From Aphelocoma coerulescens (Eukaryota; Chordata; Aves; Passeriformes; Corvidae): a stretch of 64,000 bases of DNA. The stretch is from positions 32,001,001 through 32,065,000 of the forward strand of contig NC_091013.1 of the NCBI RefSeq assembly GCF_041296385.1. The letters are read 5' to 3'. The notes under the pieces were generated by a model that saw only the letters and a list, made by a program, of their open reading frames with translations, did not search any database and was not told the DNA's origin. Position 1 is the first letter of the stretch; every line of letters starts with the position of its first letter. The translations under genes were made by a program, and so were the position numbers. This document shows positions 1-34,405 of this stretch, one piece after another.

Positions 1-1999
1 GAATGCAGATGAACCTAATGGAGTTCAAAGCAAATTTTAACCCAAATTGTGGTGCTGAGGCATTCCGTTATTTAGACTTCTTGTAGCTGGAAGGTAGTAA
101 TTGGCAGTGCAAGCTCTTAGTTGAATAATCCATTCAAAATTTAAGGTCAACTGGATGTTGTATTGAACCCAGTGTAAAGTTGTGAGCATGTGAATGAAAT
201 ATATCCTTATCAGTTTAGATTGACAGTTTGGCAGCTGTGCATTAAGTTTCAGAATTATTTCATTTACTTATGTACTTATTTGACATATTCTCACATTCTT
301 TACATGTGGTCACTATGATTTGGCCACTTAATAGCGCAGGTGAGCGAAGTGAAGCTCTAAAAAGACTGATCTGTGTTCTCATTTCCTTTGTCCTGTTCTG
401 TCTTATCATTTGATGGCCCTTTGTCCCTTAACGTGTGTCTGTGACTTCATGTCCATCACATTGTTAGTGTTGCAGTGGAAGGCAGTGCCTTAAGAAAAAA
501 AAAGCAAACAGGAAGTGAAAATAAATGTTAATATTTTTTTGTGTAGCTTTGCATGTTACATGTAGTTTACTTAGTATTTTAGACAACCATATTGTTCTAG
601 ATTAGACTGATATTTTTGTGTATTATTGAAAAATAGGAAAGTAGGTTCTTGTTTCAGAATATGTATGCTATTAATCTTTGACTAAATTTCTTCTACCATT
701 TTGATACCTATAAAAGTTTTTTTGCTAGCTAGTTTACATGAAGTTTTATATGTATTTACATGTAAGTTTAATCAGTAACCTTCAATGCACATTCACATAA
801 ATGATTAAATGTTGTGAATTTTTAATACTAAAAAGCCCAGGAAATATGTGTGATGAGTGATATCAGAAGCTTTTCCCAAGACAATTTTATGCTGAAAACA
901 CCTTAGAACAATATTTTTCTTCCATTTCAGTGGATCTTTTAAATCTGCTCTGTATCTTGACACTTATGCCATGTAAAAGTGGAAGTGGCTGCGTGACTCT
1001 ACCAAAGATTTTGTTAATGCAAAGAATTTGTGTAACTTTTCCCTGTTGTTCCTCCAAAACAGGAAAAAAAAAAATCTTTCTATTTAACTGACAGAACCTG
1101 GGGCAGAATTGAAGGTTCTCTAAGTTCAGAATCACAACTTTTTTGTTGTTGTGTATTCAAAGAATTAACGTTTTTCCTGTTAGTAATTATGAATTTTGAA
1201 TAAATGAGTAGAGAGCAGACATAAACTATTTTGAAAGCAATGTCAAAACCAGCCAAGCAAGATAGTTCCAGAACTGGTAAGAGAGAGACAGTAAAATTTT
1301 ATTGAAGGACTTTAGAGGATTTCTCTAGAAATGAATGTTTGTGAAAGAAAATACTGCCTGAAATAGTAGAAAGGAAACTTAAAAAATAGATTTTCAAATG
1401 TACATATGCTATAGGCTTAGATATTCATTACTAAAATCACATGGGGACATATAGTTTCTTTAGTGAACATGATGAATTTTAATTTACTGAGAAGTTTTTT
1501 CTGATTATCTCGCTGAGATGATTGTCCTGATGCACACTAGTTGAATTTTATATTTTATGTTGTTATGTTCAGATTTGTAATTCATTGGCTAGTGACTCTA
1601 GATATAAACAACAGAAGCTTAAATCCTATTAGCTTAGTAAACTACTTTTCATTGACGCAAGACTTGCTATAACAGGGTGTACATTATTTTTTTACTGTTG
1701 GCATTGACCTGTAGTATATTTTCATCTGACAGCTTGATCCTCCCACTGAAGTGAGTATGGAATACTCACAGACTTCACTGGTGGGGTTTCAGCCCTTAAT
1801 ATACATTCTAATGTTTCTGTTAATTATCTCAGAAATTGTTAACAGATTTGAGTAAGGTAGCAAGGTACTGTTTTTTTATCACTCTTGCATTGTGGGTGCC
1901 TTAATGTCATTTTCTGTTAAGTGCATTGAACTTACTGCTGGTCTTTTGCTCTTCTGTTTAGCAGCCTTACTGCCAGCATACTCTATAATTGCAGTAAAC
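1..1999 (+). other. INPP4A intron, left edge, no exon found
   Basis: AT-rich unique sequence. I looked for the preceding mammalian segments (around EDVFPCAG and the alternatively spliced AYWIRPEDPF region) and saw neither. Confidence 0.6.
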
Positions 2000-2232
2000 C
2001 AGTGGTTCTCAAATTGTGCCCTGTGGATCACTGGGGACTGACAGTGCACTTGCTGGTAATCCACAGCGAGCCTCTGAGCTAGCAGGTACTGGCTTTCCTC
2101 CAAGTCCCCGTCCAGGTGTTCCTCTGATCAGAACAATGGAGTGGAGGAGATGCCCATGCCCTCGGTACCTATGGGCAACAGAGTATTGCTGCTGAGCTCC
2201 TCTTCACTCAGTGAAAATGTTTGAGAACCCTG
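2000..2232. mobile_element. Old hAT-type MITE with terminal inverted repeats
   Basis: The left end begins CAGTGGTTCTCAAA and the right end, read as reverse complement, begins CAGGGTTCTCAAA. Such ends are characteristic of Charlie-like hAT DNA transposons. The element is about 233 bp, has no transposase and lies in the INPP4A intron just before the microexon. No clean 8-bp target duplication remains, so it is old. Confidence 0.75.
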
Positions 2233-2313
2233 GCATTGAGCATTTGAGTTGCTTGTGTTTAGACTGTGTTGCTGCTCCTTAATCATGCATGTTGCCCCTC
2301 CATTTCTGTGCAG

Positions 2314-24226
<21,913 letters not shown>

Positions 24227-26435
24227 GCATACTATGTCCTTTAATTGCTGTTCCATTAAAACATGTGGGTACACTCTAGATTAACACATGATTTCGTCAT
24301 CCAGAAGACATAAATAACCTTTTTGTACGTTTCGCTAGGTCATACAGAGCATGTTACCAAATTGGAATCTATAGTAACAATTATTCTGACACCTTAGCTT
24401 GAGAATAGTGTGATGACTCTCTGCCCATTTAAATAGCCTTCAGTGTATGTAAGATGAGCAGATATTGTGCTACTTAATAATTACCTATATGCAAATAGCT
24501 AGGTACCTCCTGGATGGGCAAGGACTCTAGGAACGGCATTTAGGCAGCTGTTCCACAGAACATCTTTTTATACTGAGTTGATTTGAGATTGAGCTTTTCC
24601 TAAACTTTTTAAAACTGAGAGTAAAACTCAGAAGCTGTAAATAAAAAGGATCCTAGACAGTTTAGTAACTGTAGAATGCATTGTTACAATCGATAAAAGG
24701 GGGTTTAATTTAAAAAAAATCGGCACAATAAGGGCCAGGAGAAATAATTGTTTTATTGTACATAGGATGCCATCTCCATGTGTCAAATTAACAACATATA
24801 AAAGGCCAGACATGTGAGGTCTGGTTTATAATTCTGTTCAAATAAAACAAATTCCTGTCACCTTTGGCAGATAAGGCCTTGGGCACACAACTGATTTTAA
24901 AAAGTATTTCAGAAACATCATGATGCTTAACTATTAATGCCAGCAACAGTTCCCCATGCCCTTCCCCACTCTAAGGCAAGTGCAACAAGCAAGTTGTTGA
25001 TGTTGCACATGACATGTTCAGTATATTCCATGGTGTTGTACATTAATTAGCACATTTTTACCCATGGTTTTTTTTATATCACTTCTGGATTGTAAGCATT
25101 AGTATCTCGGGGCGTTACATTATTTTGGTCAGCATACGATTTTTCTGTATTGCTTTTGTATGTCATTACAAAAATGCTCAAAGTGCCCAATGCATTCCTC
25201 TTGCTCCAAAACCAAAATTGGTTTCTGTTTACCTTTGCATTTCATCTGTTGAGAATCCTGGTGGGGGGAAGTGTGACTGGTGTCAGGGTATTTCTGAGGA
25301 AAGTAGCAATGCCCTGTGTTGATAGAAAGGAACTGCTCAGTGCTACTGCTTGTGCCTGAGAACCACAGGTGGGTTCTATCTTATGAAAAAGGTGGTCAGT
25401 TGGATAGCATTTGATAAAAAATGTTCAACAGATCTCTTCAGAAATAATCTCCCAAAGAATGCCTTCGAAGCTAAGATAGTATTTTAAAAAGCAGCTAAAC
25501 GTTCATTTCCAAATTTTCACAGGATCAAATAATTTCTAGCTAGTTTCATTCAGCACACTGTCCTTTCCTTCTTGGTTTCTAAGGATCTAAGTTTTAGAAT
25601 AGAAAAATCTGCCCATTTATTCTTGTGGGAGTAGCAACAGCCAGGTAAGTATATGGCTGTTTTCTGATTTCTTTCTCCCTCTCACTGATGTTTGTCTGTG
25701 CTGTCACTGCTCTATCAATCAGCCATGTTCATTCTGCTCCCATGTAGTTTTGGGGGTTACAGGTCCAGCAGTTTTTGCATTTTGCTTTTTGCAGTTTATC
25801 ACTGAGCAGCATGTCACAAAGCCAGGCCAGAGAGTTCTGCTGAACTAGGCTGTTACCATTATTTCAGACTCTCTAGGACAGCAAAACATGGAATTCTGTG
25901 CAAAAGCAATGTATTGTACCTACCCCAGGTCTGAACAAATCATCTACAGTAGAGCAGTCCCTTGGAAATGTTCCAAACCCTGTTTGCCAATTAATAAATG
26001 TTGATTTTGTTTCATTTTTTGCTAATAAGTAAACAAATGTAGGATAAAAAATTTTCAGTGGGATCTCTTTAGACATGTAATTCCATTAGTTCTGCTCAGC
26101 CTTCAGTCCCTGGCCCATTATTAAATGCTACTTTATTTTTGTATAAACTGTGCTCTTTGTATCCCTTAGTTTTTATGAGTTGTTGATTTTTTTTTTTGTA
26201 TATTTCAAACATGGTTAATTTTAAGTCCTGTATTGTTACACTAAAAATCTTCCAATGTTCAGCTTCAGAAGGAAATAACATGGTCTCTTGTAACCATAGC
26301 AGCGCCACTCTCTTAGGTGGTGGCCAACAATCATTAGACCTGCTCTAGAGCTTAGCAATCCTTTATTTATTTTGTATGCCGATGTAATCTGAAAAAGTTG
26401 CTGAATTTTGTCTGTGTGTGGTGGAGGTGCAGCCC

Positions 26436-26555
26436 CAGGTGCCGCGGGGCTGTGCTCGCGGAGCTGTGCTGCCTGCGCCGACGCGCCGAGCGCGGTGCCC
26501 CCGTGGCGCATCCCGGACACGGCGCTGCCGGGACGCACAGCTCGGGGTCCTCCCA
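26436..26555. other. CpG-dense micro-island inside the INPP4A 3'UTR
   Basis: About 19 CpG dinucleotides in roughly 115 bases, in an otherwise AT-rich and CpG-poor 3'UTR. Both strands have open frames here because GC-rich DNA has few stop codons; I do not regard those as genes. Confidence 0.8.
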
Positions 26556-27034
26556 AGGGCAGCACTGACAGCGAGGGCTCCAGGTTCCTCCAGGAAAGCT
26601 GTGACTCATGAAATCCACATGGGACCTTCACAAGGGGGAAGGGAGCTTTTCTGTTGCACAGGAGAGGCGAATCTAAGGATTACTGTAAAATGAAGTTCTG
26701 TCTAATGTTCCTTTTTTGAGTACATTTTTTAAATTATAAAACATACAAAGGTAAAAGAAGAAAACTGTTGCCAAGTATGTTCTGTGTATGTTCTGTGAAA
26801 GTACCTACAGCACAGTTGCCTTTTGTTTCATTTATACGTGTAAAATTATTGTATAATATGACACAGTTTTGTCCCAACACGACTGTATTTGCCAAGCTTT
26901 GTGCATTGAAATATTTTTATTTATTTGGTTTTGGGCAGTATTAATATATCATAAACATATGGCTACTGTTTTATATATTCTAGTTCATCCAATCCATGTA
27001 TGCTGTAAATGTGCTAGTCTTTAGGATGAAAACC

Positions 27035-27040
27035 AATAAA
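27035..27040 (+). terminator. Candidate distal poly(A) signal of INPP4A alpha
   Basis: AATAAA followed 20-40 bases later by a T/G-rich element (tggtggcttgcttttaatgtg). It is the last well-formed signal before the microsatellite and repeat-containing intergenic DNA. Confidence 0.6.
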
Positions 27041-27498
27041 GAACTGACAAGAATAACAGTGGTGGCTTGCTTTTAATGTGTTCCTGGTTAGTGAAAATAA
27101 ACACTTTCAGGCTCCTTGACTTGATACACTTTTACCTGTTGGAGAGTATATAAAGCCAAGTTGTGTAGGGAGACATTTCACACAGATGTGCAAGTCAGGA
27201 AGTAGTTACTTCTAACCCCTGCTAAAGAACAGCTGCTACTAATTTTCTGTAGTTAAGTGAGGCACCAGCTTGTCCCACATGCCACACGTTGTGCAGCAGC
27301 AGTTAAATGAAGAAGTTCTGTAAGAACTTCCTGAGTTTTGTTCTCGGTTCTTTCACTTTTCCTTCCATTAGCAGAATTTTTTCTCTACTGTTGCTTCCCA
27401 TTGAGCCAACTCATCCTTCCAGCAGCTTAAGCAGTTGGGCTGCTTTTCAGCAGGGATAGGTTGTCCTTGTTGATTGTCATTTTGATTTCAAATTAAAG

Positions 27499-27531
27499 TC
27501 TCTCTCTCTCTCTCTCTCTCTAAATTTCAAA
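27499..27531. repeat. (TC)n microsatellite
   Basis: About 16 near-perfect TC units, roughly 460 bp beyond the predicted INPP4A poly(A) signal. Confidence 0.97.
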
Positions 27532-28570
27532 ATTTCTAATTGGTGTCAAAAAAGTATCTACCAGTATTATTCTTAAATTAAAAAGGTGGGGTGTTTAAAA
27601 AATGGTTGAAAATCTAACATCTTTAAAAGGCATTCTGAGCTATCAGAAGATGTTGTGTGTTTGAAAGTGTCTCCATAATGATTGCTCTGTGCAGAACCCA
27701 TGGTGACCGTGAGTCTGGGTTGCCTGTGGACCTGTGGCTGTGTGAAGGGCCTGTGTGTGCCCATGGGTTGTGAATGATCCCACAGGGAGCTGCTGGGAGC
27801 AGCAATGACCAATTGCTTTGCTGTGGAGCAGAACTCCATCTTTTTCCCATGACTTTTGCTGTAGTCTTCAGGCAGGGCTTGGAAGTGCTGATACAGGCAT
27901 CTGTGTAGAGGCACCGACAGCACTTCAGAAGGGATTACCTGATGCCACAAATGTATCTGCCTAAAGTCTGAAATGTGTACTCTGACAAAGGAGAGGAAAT
28001 ACTAACAGATGAAACACAAAAATGCAAGACAGAATAGAAAACCAAGAAGGGTACGACAAAAAATAGCAAACCACTTGTTTAAAACAGAGAAAGAGTCCTC
28101 ATCAGAAGAAACCGTAGGCAATTTTGGTGACCAAGGCTGAACTTTTTCAGCCTTCTTCCGTTTATGAATTCCTAAATATTTCTAAGACACACCTCAGAAA
28201 CTGTGGATCTGTATATTGTTGCTGACTGCATGTGGGTTTGTTTAAAATAGCTCTTCCCAATGAACTACAAGACTTACAGGCAATGAAGGGGAAAATATAA
28301 CAGTAACCTTTTTTTCTCACACTGCTTTAAATGTCAGGCAAACTTTCTTTCCCAATTCATAAAATATTTTGCCCTTCACAATTGGGGATGGATGCAGTTT
28401 ATCCATTTATTCACAACGTGATTTGAAGAGGGGTAAGCAAATAACGGGTAAGTAACAAGAGTGACCAACATGGACACAGGGGTCACCTGGGACCGGAGGC
28501 CTTTCAGCCTGTGCCCCAGGACCAGACACCAGGAATGGCCATAACCTTGTTTACCACAGGAAACTCCCAG

Positions 28571-28693
28571 GAGCGTGGTGTCAATAACACCAAGGTTGTG
28601 GGTTTGATCCCTGTGTGGGCCATTCACTGAAGAGTTGGACTCGACGGTCTTTGTGGGTGCCTTCTAACTCAGAATGCTCTGATTCTGTGTGAC
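28571..28693 (+). mobile_element. CR1-family 3' end, sense
   Basis: Contains ggtttgatccctgtgtgggc, gttggactcgacggtctttg and ttctaactcagaatgctctg ending in gattctgtg, the tail of a CR1 subfamily common in birds. The 5' boundary is unclear. Confidence 0.75.
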
Positions 28694-28858
28694 AGGCGCA
28701 TGGGGGAGGTTTGGGAGCACCATGACGTGGCCAGGATTCCTACTCACCCTCTTCCACCTGCAGCCACCTCCATATCCCTACCTACACTGGGTGTGCTGGC
28801 CAGCCAGAGTGGCCCCACAGCAGTGGCCACTGCCTTCCTCTGGGCAGAGAGAGTGGTG

Positions 28859-28912
28859 GGAGAGAGGGAGGGAGGGAGGGAGGGAGGGAGGGAAGGAAGG
28901 AGGGAAGGAGGC
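28859..28912. repeat. (GGGA)n / (GGAA)n microsatellite
   Basis: Purine-only tract of GGGA and GGAA units, 170 bp after a CR1 end. It accounts for the Gly/Glu/Arg or Pro/Ser/Leu frames here. Confidence 0.97.
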
Positions 28913-29415
28913 CGCTGTGGAAGCAAGGCCAGCCTGGTGGTGTGGTGCTCACACACGTTCCCTCAAACATTGCTCCTCGTGGGCAAGGGCTGCTTGGCAG
29001 CACAGACCATCTGCTTTCCCACTGCAGCATCTCTTGTGGAAATGTGCTGGGAATGTAGCATCCTTTAATCTGGCAGGATTGAGAGTCCTGTTGTAGTGTT
29101 TGTTAGATCCCACACTTAGTGAAACATCCTAAAGACTGTACTCCGGTGGCCTCTTATCTTTTAGTTTTCCATCGGCTCAGTACATTGGTGGCACCTGCAA
29201 TTTCCATTTTGAAACAGAGGCAAGTTAATCTTTGGAGTTCATAAAATAACAGCAGTAAAACATGTTTACATGAAGGCAAGATAGCTTTTAAGTGCTCTTA
29301 ATAGTTGTCTACATATTGCTTAAATTGTAGCCATGTCTCAAAATGCTGCTGTAAGCATACAGTAGAGATTTGAGAAGTTCTGAAAAGCAGATTGAAATAA
29401 CCCACTTTTTTTTAG

Positions 29416-29548
29416 GTATATCAAGATGTTGACTGAATTGCCACCAACTGATGTTGGTATCAGGCAGATGATGGCGCTAGAACCTAGCATTGAAATCATT
29501 GAGACTACCTGCTGCTATAGAAATGCTCTGAAAATGTTGGTAAAATAA
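29416..29548 (+). other. Possible extra terminal exon, unassigned
   Basis: Preceded by an acceptor-like pyrimidine run (cactttttttttag). It opens a frame of 44 codons ending TAA at 29546-29548, in the same phase as the other INPP4A last exons. The peptide begins YIKMLTELPPTDVGIRQMMA. I do not recognise it, no good poly(A) signal follows closely, and an open frame of this length can occur by chance. It could be a third INPP4A tail, a remnant of another gene, or nothing. Confidence 0.25.
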
Positions 29549-32158
29549 CATGCTACATGAGGTTTGTAACAAACATGAGGTGATCCTGCCTAGGTGTTTG
29601 AGACATCTGTCGGGTCTGGAAAAGCATTCGTTAGCTGCAATAGGATACAGTTCTTCTGATGGGTTTTTCTGTATTTTTTTCTGACATCAGAACTCTCTCA
29701 TTCGGGGGTATTCCTGCCCCATTCTGTTCCTCTTACTGTGGTGTTTCATTCCATGTTCTTCATGTTATGTTTTGACCAAATTTCCCTTGAGTGTGTCAGG
29801 CCTTGAATTCACAGCACACAAATATATATTTTGAATCAGCTTTAGTTTCAAGTTGTGTGAGTGAGTGGGTGTTCCCTTGAAATGCTGTGGCCGTATCCAC
29901 AACCTCAAGGTCTGTAGGCAAATGGCTGAAGAGGAGTCTCTGACTTTTCTCAGTTCCTTGCTAGATTTAGAATTCTCTCGTGAAACTTCTAGTTCTTCAA
30001 AAATAGGTGAACTTTCTGTGTGGAAAATACAGCTTTACAATACCTCTGTGGGATTAGTCTCTGGAAGTGGATCACTTTGGAGCACCTGTGTGATGTGGCT
30101 GATGGCAGGAGCTAGAATAAAGCTTATTAAGAAATATCAGCAAGTAGAGTGCTTATTTACTGAGGAAATGGGCAATGTTTGTGTTTACCGTGTGTATCTA
30201 GATTGGTCCTGTGGGGTAACGTGAGCTGACTCAGCACACAAAATCCACCTTTCATCCTTGGCTATGTTGCTGGATCTGTAGTGAGTTGCACACTCCAGAT
30301 TCTGTCTCCACTGCTGCCATCAGCAAAGCTTTGCAAGAGCCACTTTGACTAAATCTACAAAGGACACTTGCAACCTATAGCTTGCCCAACTTGTAGGTGT
30401 CTTGGTTGCCTGATGATCTTCCTGAGGCTTTCTGTATTGGGAATTGCTAATAAGGAAGTTTGTCAGTGAGACTCACCTCAGCCTGGGCTTCCTTCTCTCA
30501 CCCCAGTGCTGGGAGTAGAGACAGGGATTTGTCTCTGGCCTTGCAGGCACAGCCACAGCCTTACCCCAGCCACATCTGTCACACCTGGTTGAGTAACAAC
30601 CTTGTGGACAAGGTCCTCAAGAGCTGCCTGTTCCGGTCTCTCTGATGCTTTGCAGTCCTCAGGAATCCATCAGCAGCACGCACGGTACTTCCTCTCCAAA
30701 TTCTTGTTGCAGCTTTACTGCATGAGCTGTTGCACAGGATGCAGGAAACTGGGCTCTTCTGTTCTTTGCTTCTCTGCCTTTCCCTCAGTCATCCTCAGAA
30801 GGCAACTCCAGAAGCACCAGGTGGCTTTTTCAGTAAGGCAGTGAAGTGCTCCTGATTTAGGTTGTGGGAACTCAGTGAGGATTTTTCTGAGTGGAGAGAT
30901 GGGAAAGTGACTTCTCATTTTGCCAAGAGGTATTGTCAATAAGGCAGGCAGGAAACGCCGTGAGGCATTTCCAGGGACAAACAGTTTCTTGGGCTTATCC
31001 TAGGTTAGCTACCTGTTTTTCACAGTTTGGGGTGAAGGCAAGAAACAGCCTCTTGTTTGTAATTCTGTGGCCCAAATGTTCCCTCCATGAACAGGGTTCT
31101 TGGAGTGGGGCTTGCATTTTGTGAGCATTGCTGTTTGGCTGGTGAGGCTACCCAGAGGCCAGAGAAACTCATTTTCTGGGTCCTGCTAGGACAGGCACAG
31201 AAGTGAGAATGAATTAATCAAACAGGCAGTTATTAGGTAAGATTGAGCAACCAGATAGATTCAAGCCTTACCAACCTGAATTAGAAACCTCAATATATCT
31301 GTACTTAGTGATAGGAAAACCCAGCCCTGTCTCACATCCTGTCTCAACAGTGGCTTCTACCTTATATGTGAAAGGGCAGCGTAAACATAGCACGAAATTT
31401 CCACACGCATTTGCACAATTTTTTTAAATGATTTGCATTTTTGGAAGTGTGTTTGTCAGAAGTGTTAGCTCTGAGTTGATTTATTTAGTGCCCTTATGGT
31501 GTTTTCCATTGTGTCACATCTCTACTTCCCCTTCTCTGAGTATTCACTTCTTTATTTCTTCTTGAGCTCTCATCATTTGACTCCTCAGAAGATGAGGATT
31601 ATGATGTTTATGCAGATTGTGCACAGAATACTTGAACTAACTTCTGAGTTTGTGGTGGAAGTAGTTAACCTGAAAGACAATGGCTCATCAATAAACTGTA
31701 GCTGTTTTCTTTGGATTTTTTTTATTATTGATTTTGTTTTATTGATACATTCCTGTCTACTGTCAGGCTGTGGATGTAGATAGCAATATGGTCACTTTTC
31801 TTGTATTCATATTATAGATCAAGACCGATAGTTATTTAGAGAATACAAAACTGGTGAATTGTGCTACTAAAAAGGTGGGCAGCTTTTCTAAGGAAGGAAT
31901 TGCAGGGATTGAGAATGACCATTTGTGGGCGTGTGGGGGTGGTTCAGGGTCATCCCCTGTATTAGTACTCAAGTGCCACTGCAGTGTTCTGCAGGTGCAG
32001 GGACTGTGCTGGTGCTGCCAGTTGGTTGTTGAAAAGCTGACCCACGAGTCAGGGCTAAAATCCAATAGAAAAGTGGTACTGAGAAGGGCGGAAGCTTTGA
32101 AGGCACTTAGACCTAGGCTGGATTTTTCTTTAAAGCATTTGGTCCTTCCTTTAATCAT

Positions 32159-32630
32159 AGAATAATCACAGAATCATCAAACCATCAAGGCTGGAAGAGA
32201 CCTACAAGATCATCCAGTCTAACTGCCCACCTGGCACTATCACTGTAACCCCTAAACCACTGAATCACATCACCCAGCGCCAGATCCACACACCTCTTGC
32301 ACACTTCCAGGGATGGTGACTCCACCACCTCCCTGGGCAACCAATTCCATTGCCTGACCACCTGAATAGTGAAATTTTTTTTTAATATCTAATTTGAATC
32401 TTCCCTGTCTCAGCTTAAGGCCATTTCCTCTGGTCCTCTCACTGAAGGCACAGCAGAAGAGATCAGCCCCCACCTCACCACAGCCTCCTTTCAGGCAGTT
32501 GTAGAGAGTGATGAGGTTCCCCCTGAGCCTCCTCTTCTTGAGCCTGAACAACCTCAGCTCCCTCAGCTGTGTCTCATAAAACATGTTCTCTACACCCTTC
32601 ATGAGTCTGGTTGCCCTTCTCTGTACAACC
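32159..32630 (-). mobile_element. CR1 LINE fragment, antisense
   Basis: It starts aatcacagaatcatcaaacc and continues ggctggaagagacctacaag, with CR1 sequence through cagctccctcagctgtgtct. The 120-residue minus-strand frame inside it ([13 protein letters not shown]) is remnant CR1 coding sequence, not a gene. Confidence 0.92.
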
Positions 32631-34177
32631 AATATTTATTCATGAATCTTGGTATGTAGGTGACCTCAGTCCTGCACGGGGCAGTCATGGGGCTCCTTTG
32701 GGTCTCAGGAAAAAAGACACAGAAGCACACAGTGCAATAACACTGCCATTTTAATAAGGTAGAATAAGAGGAGGAATACAGATGGTGAGTAAATCATTTG
32801 CCCTGTCAGGTGCTGGGAGTTGGAACTAGTTAGTGGGACAGCACAAAGAACAAGAACTGAAATGCTCTAAGGGGAGCAGAGCCGTGGAAAAAAAATCTCA
32901 GCAAAGGCCTTTCACAAGGATAAAGAGGATGGAAAGATAGCAGGGGAGAGCAGAAACCAACGTGTGTGTTTGGAGATTTGAACAAAAGTACAAAATAACT
33001 GCATAAAATTCCTCAAATAGGGGTGGAGAAATGAGTTTTAAAAATGTTCTGTGTGATTTGGAGGAACTGTCTTGAACGTACAGGATCCTTTCAATTATTC
33101 TATATTGGGAAAATAATTTTGTGAGATGAGCAGATCTAGTAAAAGAGATACTGAACATATGAATGTAGAAGAGGAAAGAAAGAAAAGTTGTTCCTTTTAG
33201 TTTGATGAAAGAAATACCAGAATAAATACAGGAAATATATAGTTTGATTGCATTAGGTTTGTCTGGCACACTGTGATTCTATGCTTGAAGAGAAGTAAAA
33301 GCCTGGCAGGACTGGTTTTTGCCGTGGTTTGTGGACTTTCCCTACTGAACTGCAAGAACTTTCCAGTTCCTCTTTCTTCAGGACTCCTGGCACATCACTG
33401 TTGAGGAATAGTAGCTGTGTAGCCTGACAGAGGGAAAATGAGTGTTTATTTTCCCAATGCACAACTAATTAAAGTAAAATGTACTGCTAAAGTTGAACTG
33501 CTTTTTCAGGAAAAAGTGTCAGGAAAAGCTTTAGAGGAAATCCTAAAGCCACTGGCACTGCTGTGGTGTACGGATTGCTGTTTGCAGCCACAGAGGGGGG
33601 CTGTTGTTCCAATAGTGGAACTCTCATTCTTCGCTCTGCAAAGGGAAGAAACGGCATTACTCAAATTTATTGAGTTAGGGGAAGTGTTTTCCAGTGTGCC
33701 GATTTAATCAGAGTTCCTAAAAGCCTTTTTTTCCCCCCATGAGTTATTGCTGTACAGACCAAATCAGTCTTTTCACAAGGAGGCTCCATTAAATTGCAAA
33801 GTCAGGACAAATACTGTCAGTTTCCTGAAGTTCTCTGGTGCTGAACCAGCTGACTTGAGCAATATTCAGTTTTTATTGTTCTAATAACTGCACCATATGG
33901 GTTTTTCATGCAGTTGATCAATGCAAGGGCACTAAGTCAGCTCACAATGCACCTCATTTTCATTCCACATACCTGGAACTGTGGGTTCAACTGACAGCCA
34001 GTGCCCAGCTCCCACATTTTCACATCTGGAATTAATTTCCACATAACCATGAGATATTCTGTGTGCTGATAGTTGTAGTGTGGGTGTTTGCTTTCTGTTT
34101 GAGCTGTCATGAGTTTTTGTTTTGGAGCATTTCTTTAAAATGTTGACTTCAGCTGCTTCAAAGAAAAGACCATCTTT

Positions 34178-34405
34178 TATAGAACCATAGAACCATTTAG
34201 GTTGGAAAAGACTCCTCAGATCATCAGGTCCAGCTGTTGACCTAACTGCCAAGTCCATCACTAAAGTATGTCCCCAAGTGCCACATGTATTTTAAATACC
34301 CCCAGGGATGGTGACTCCACCATTTCCTTGAGCAGCCCGTTCCAATACTTGACAACTCTTTGTGAAGTTTTCTCTAATAGCCAATCTAAACCTCTTTTTT
34401 CCAAC
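34178..34405 (-). mobile_element. CR1 LINE fragment, antisense
   Basis: Begins tagaaccatagaaccattta, ggttggaaaagactcctcag and carries the usual tgccacatgtattttaaata...ggtgactccacc segment. Confidence 0.92.

Larger units (their letters stand above)
24227..27060 (+). other. INPP4A: INPP4A alpha-type 3'UTR (predicted)
   Basis: About 2.8 kb of mostly AT-rich sequence after the alpha stop, with several intermediate AATAAA hexamers (for example 24841-24846) and the best one at 27035. It holds no CR1 copy that I can see. It contains an unusual CpG-dense block at about 26436-26555. The length is inferred from the last convincing poly(A) signal. Confidence 0.6.
27061..32158. other. Intergenic DNA, left part
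   Basis: Contains the TC and GGGA microsatellites, a CR1 3' end and the doubtful exon at 29416. Frames such as 29865-30224 (119 codons) resemble no family that I know and are within what chance gives in this amount of sequence. Confidence 0.6.

Noticed and set aside
26236..26693. Several overlapping frames of 67-131 codons on both strands
   Set aside because: They arise from the CpG-rich block, where stop codons are rare in every frame.
28605..28625. tRNA-like ggtttgatccc box
   Set aside because: It is part of a CR1-family 3' end; no cloverleaf or A box lies at the right distance.
28689..29096. Overlapping frames of up to 135 codons on both strands
   Set aside because: They cross the GGGA microsatellite (Gly/Glu/Arg or Pro/Ser/Leu repeats) and have no splice or family support.
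29865..30224. 119-codon + strand frame
   Set aside because: No recognisable domain, no splice sites in phase and no nearby promoter. Length is within chance for about 128,000 codons read in six frames.
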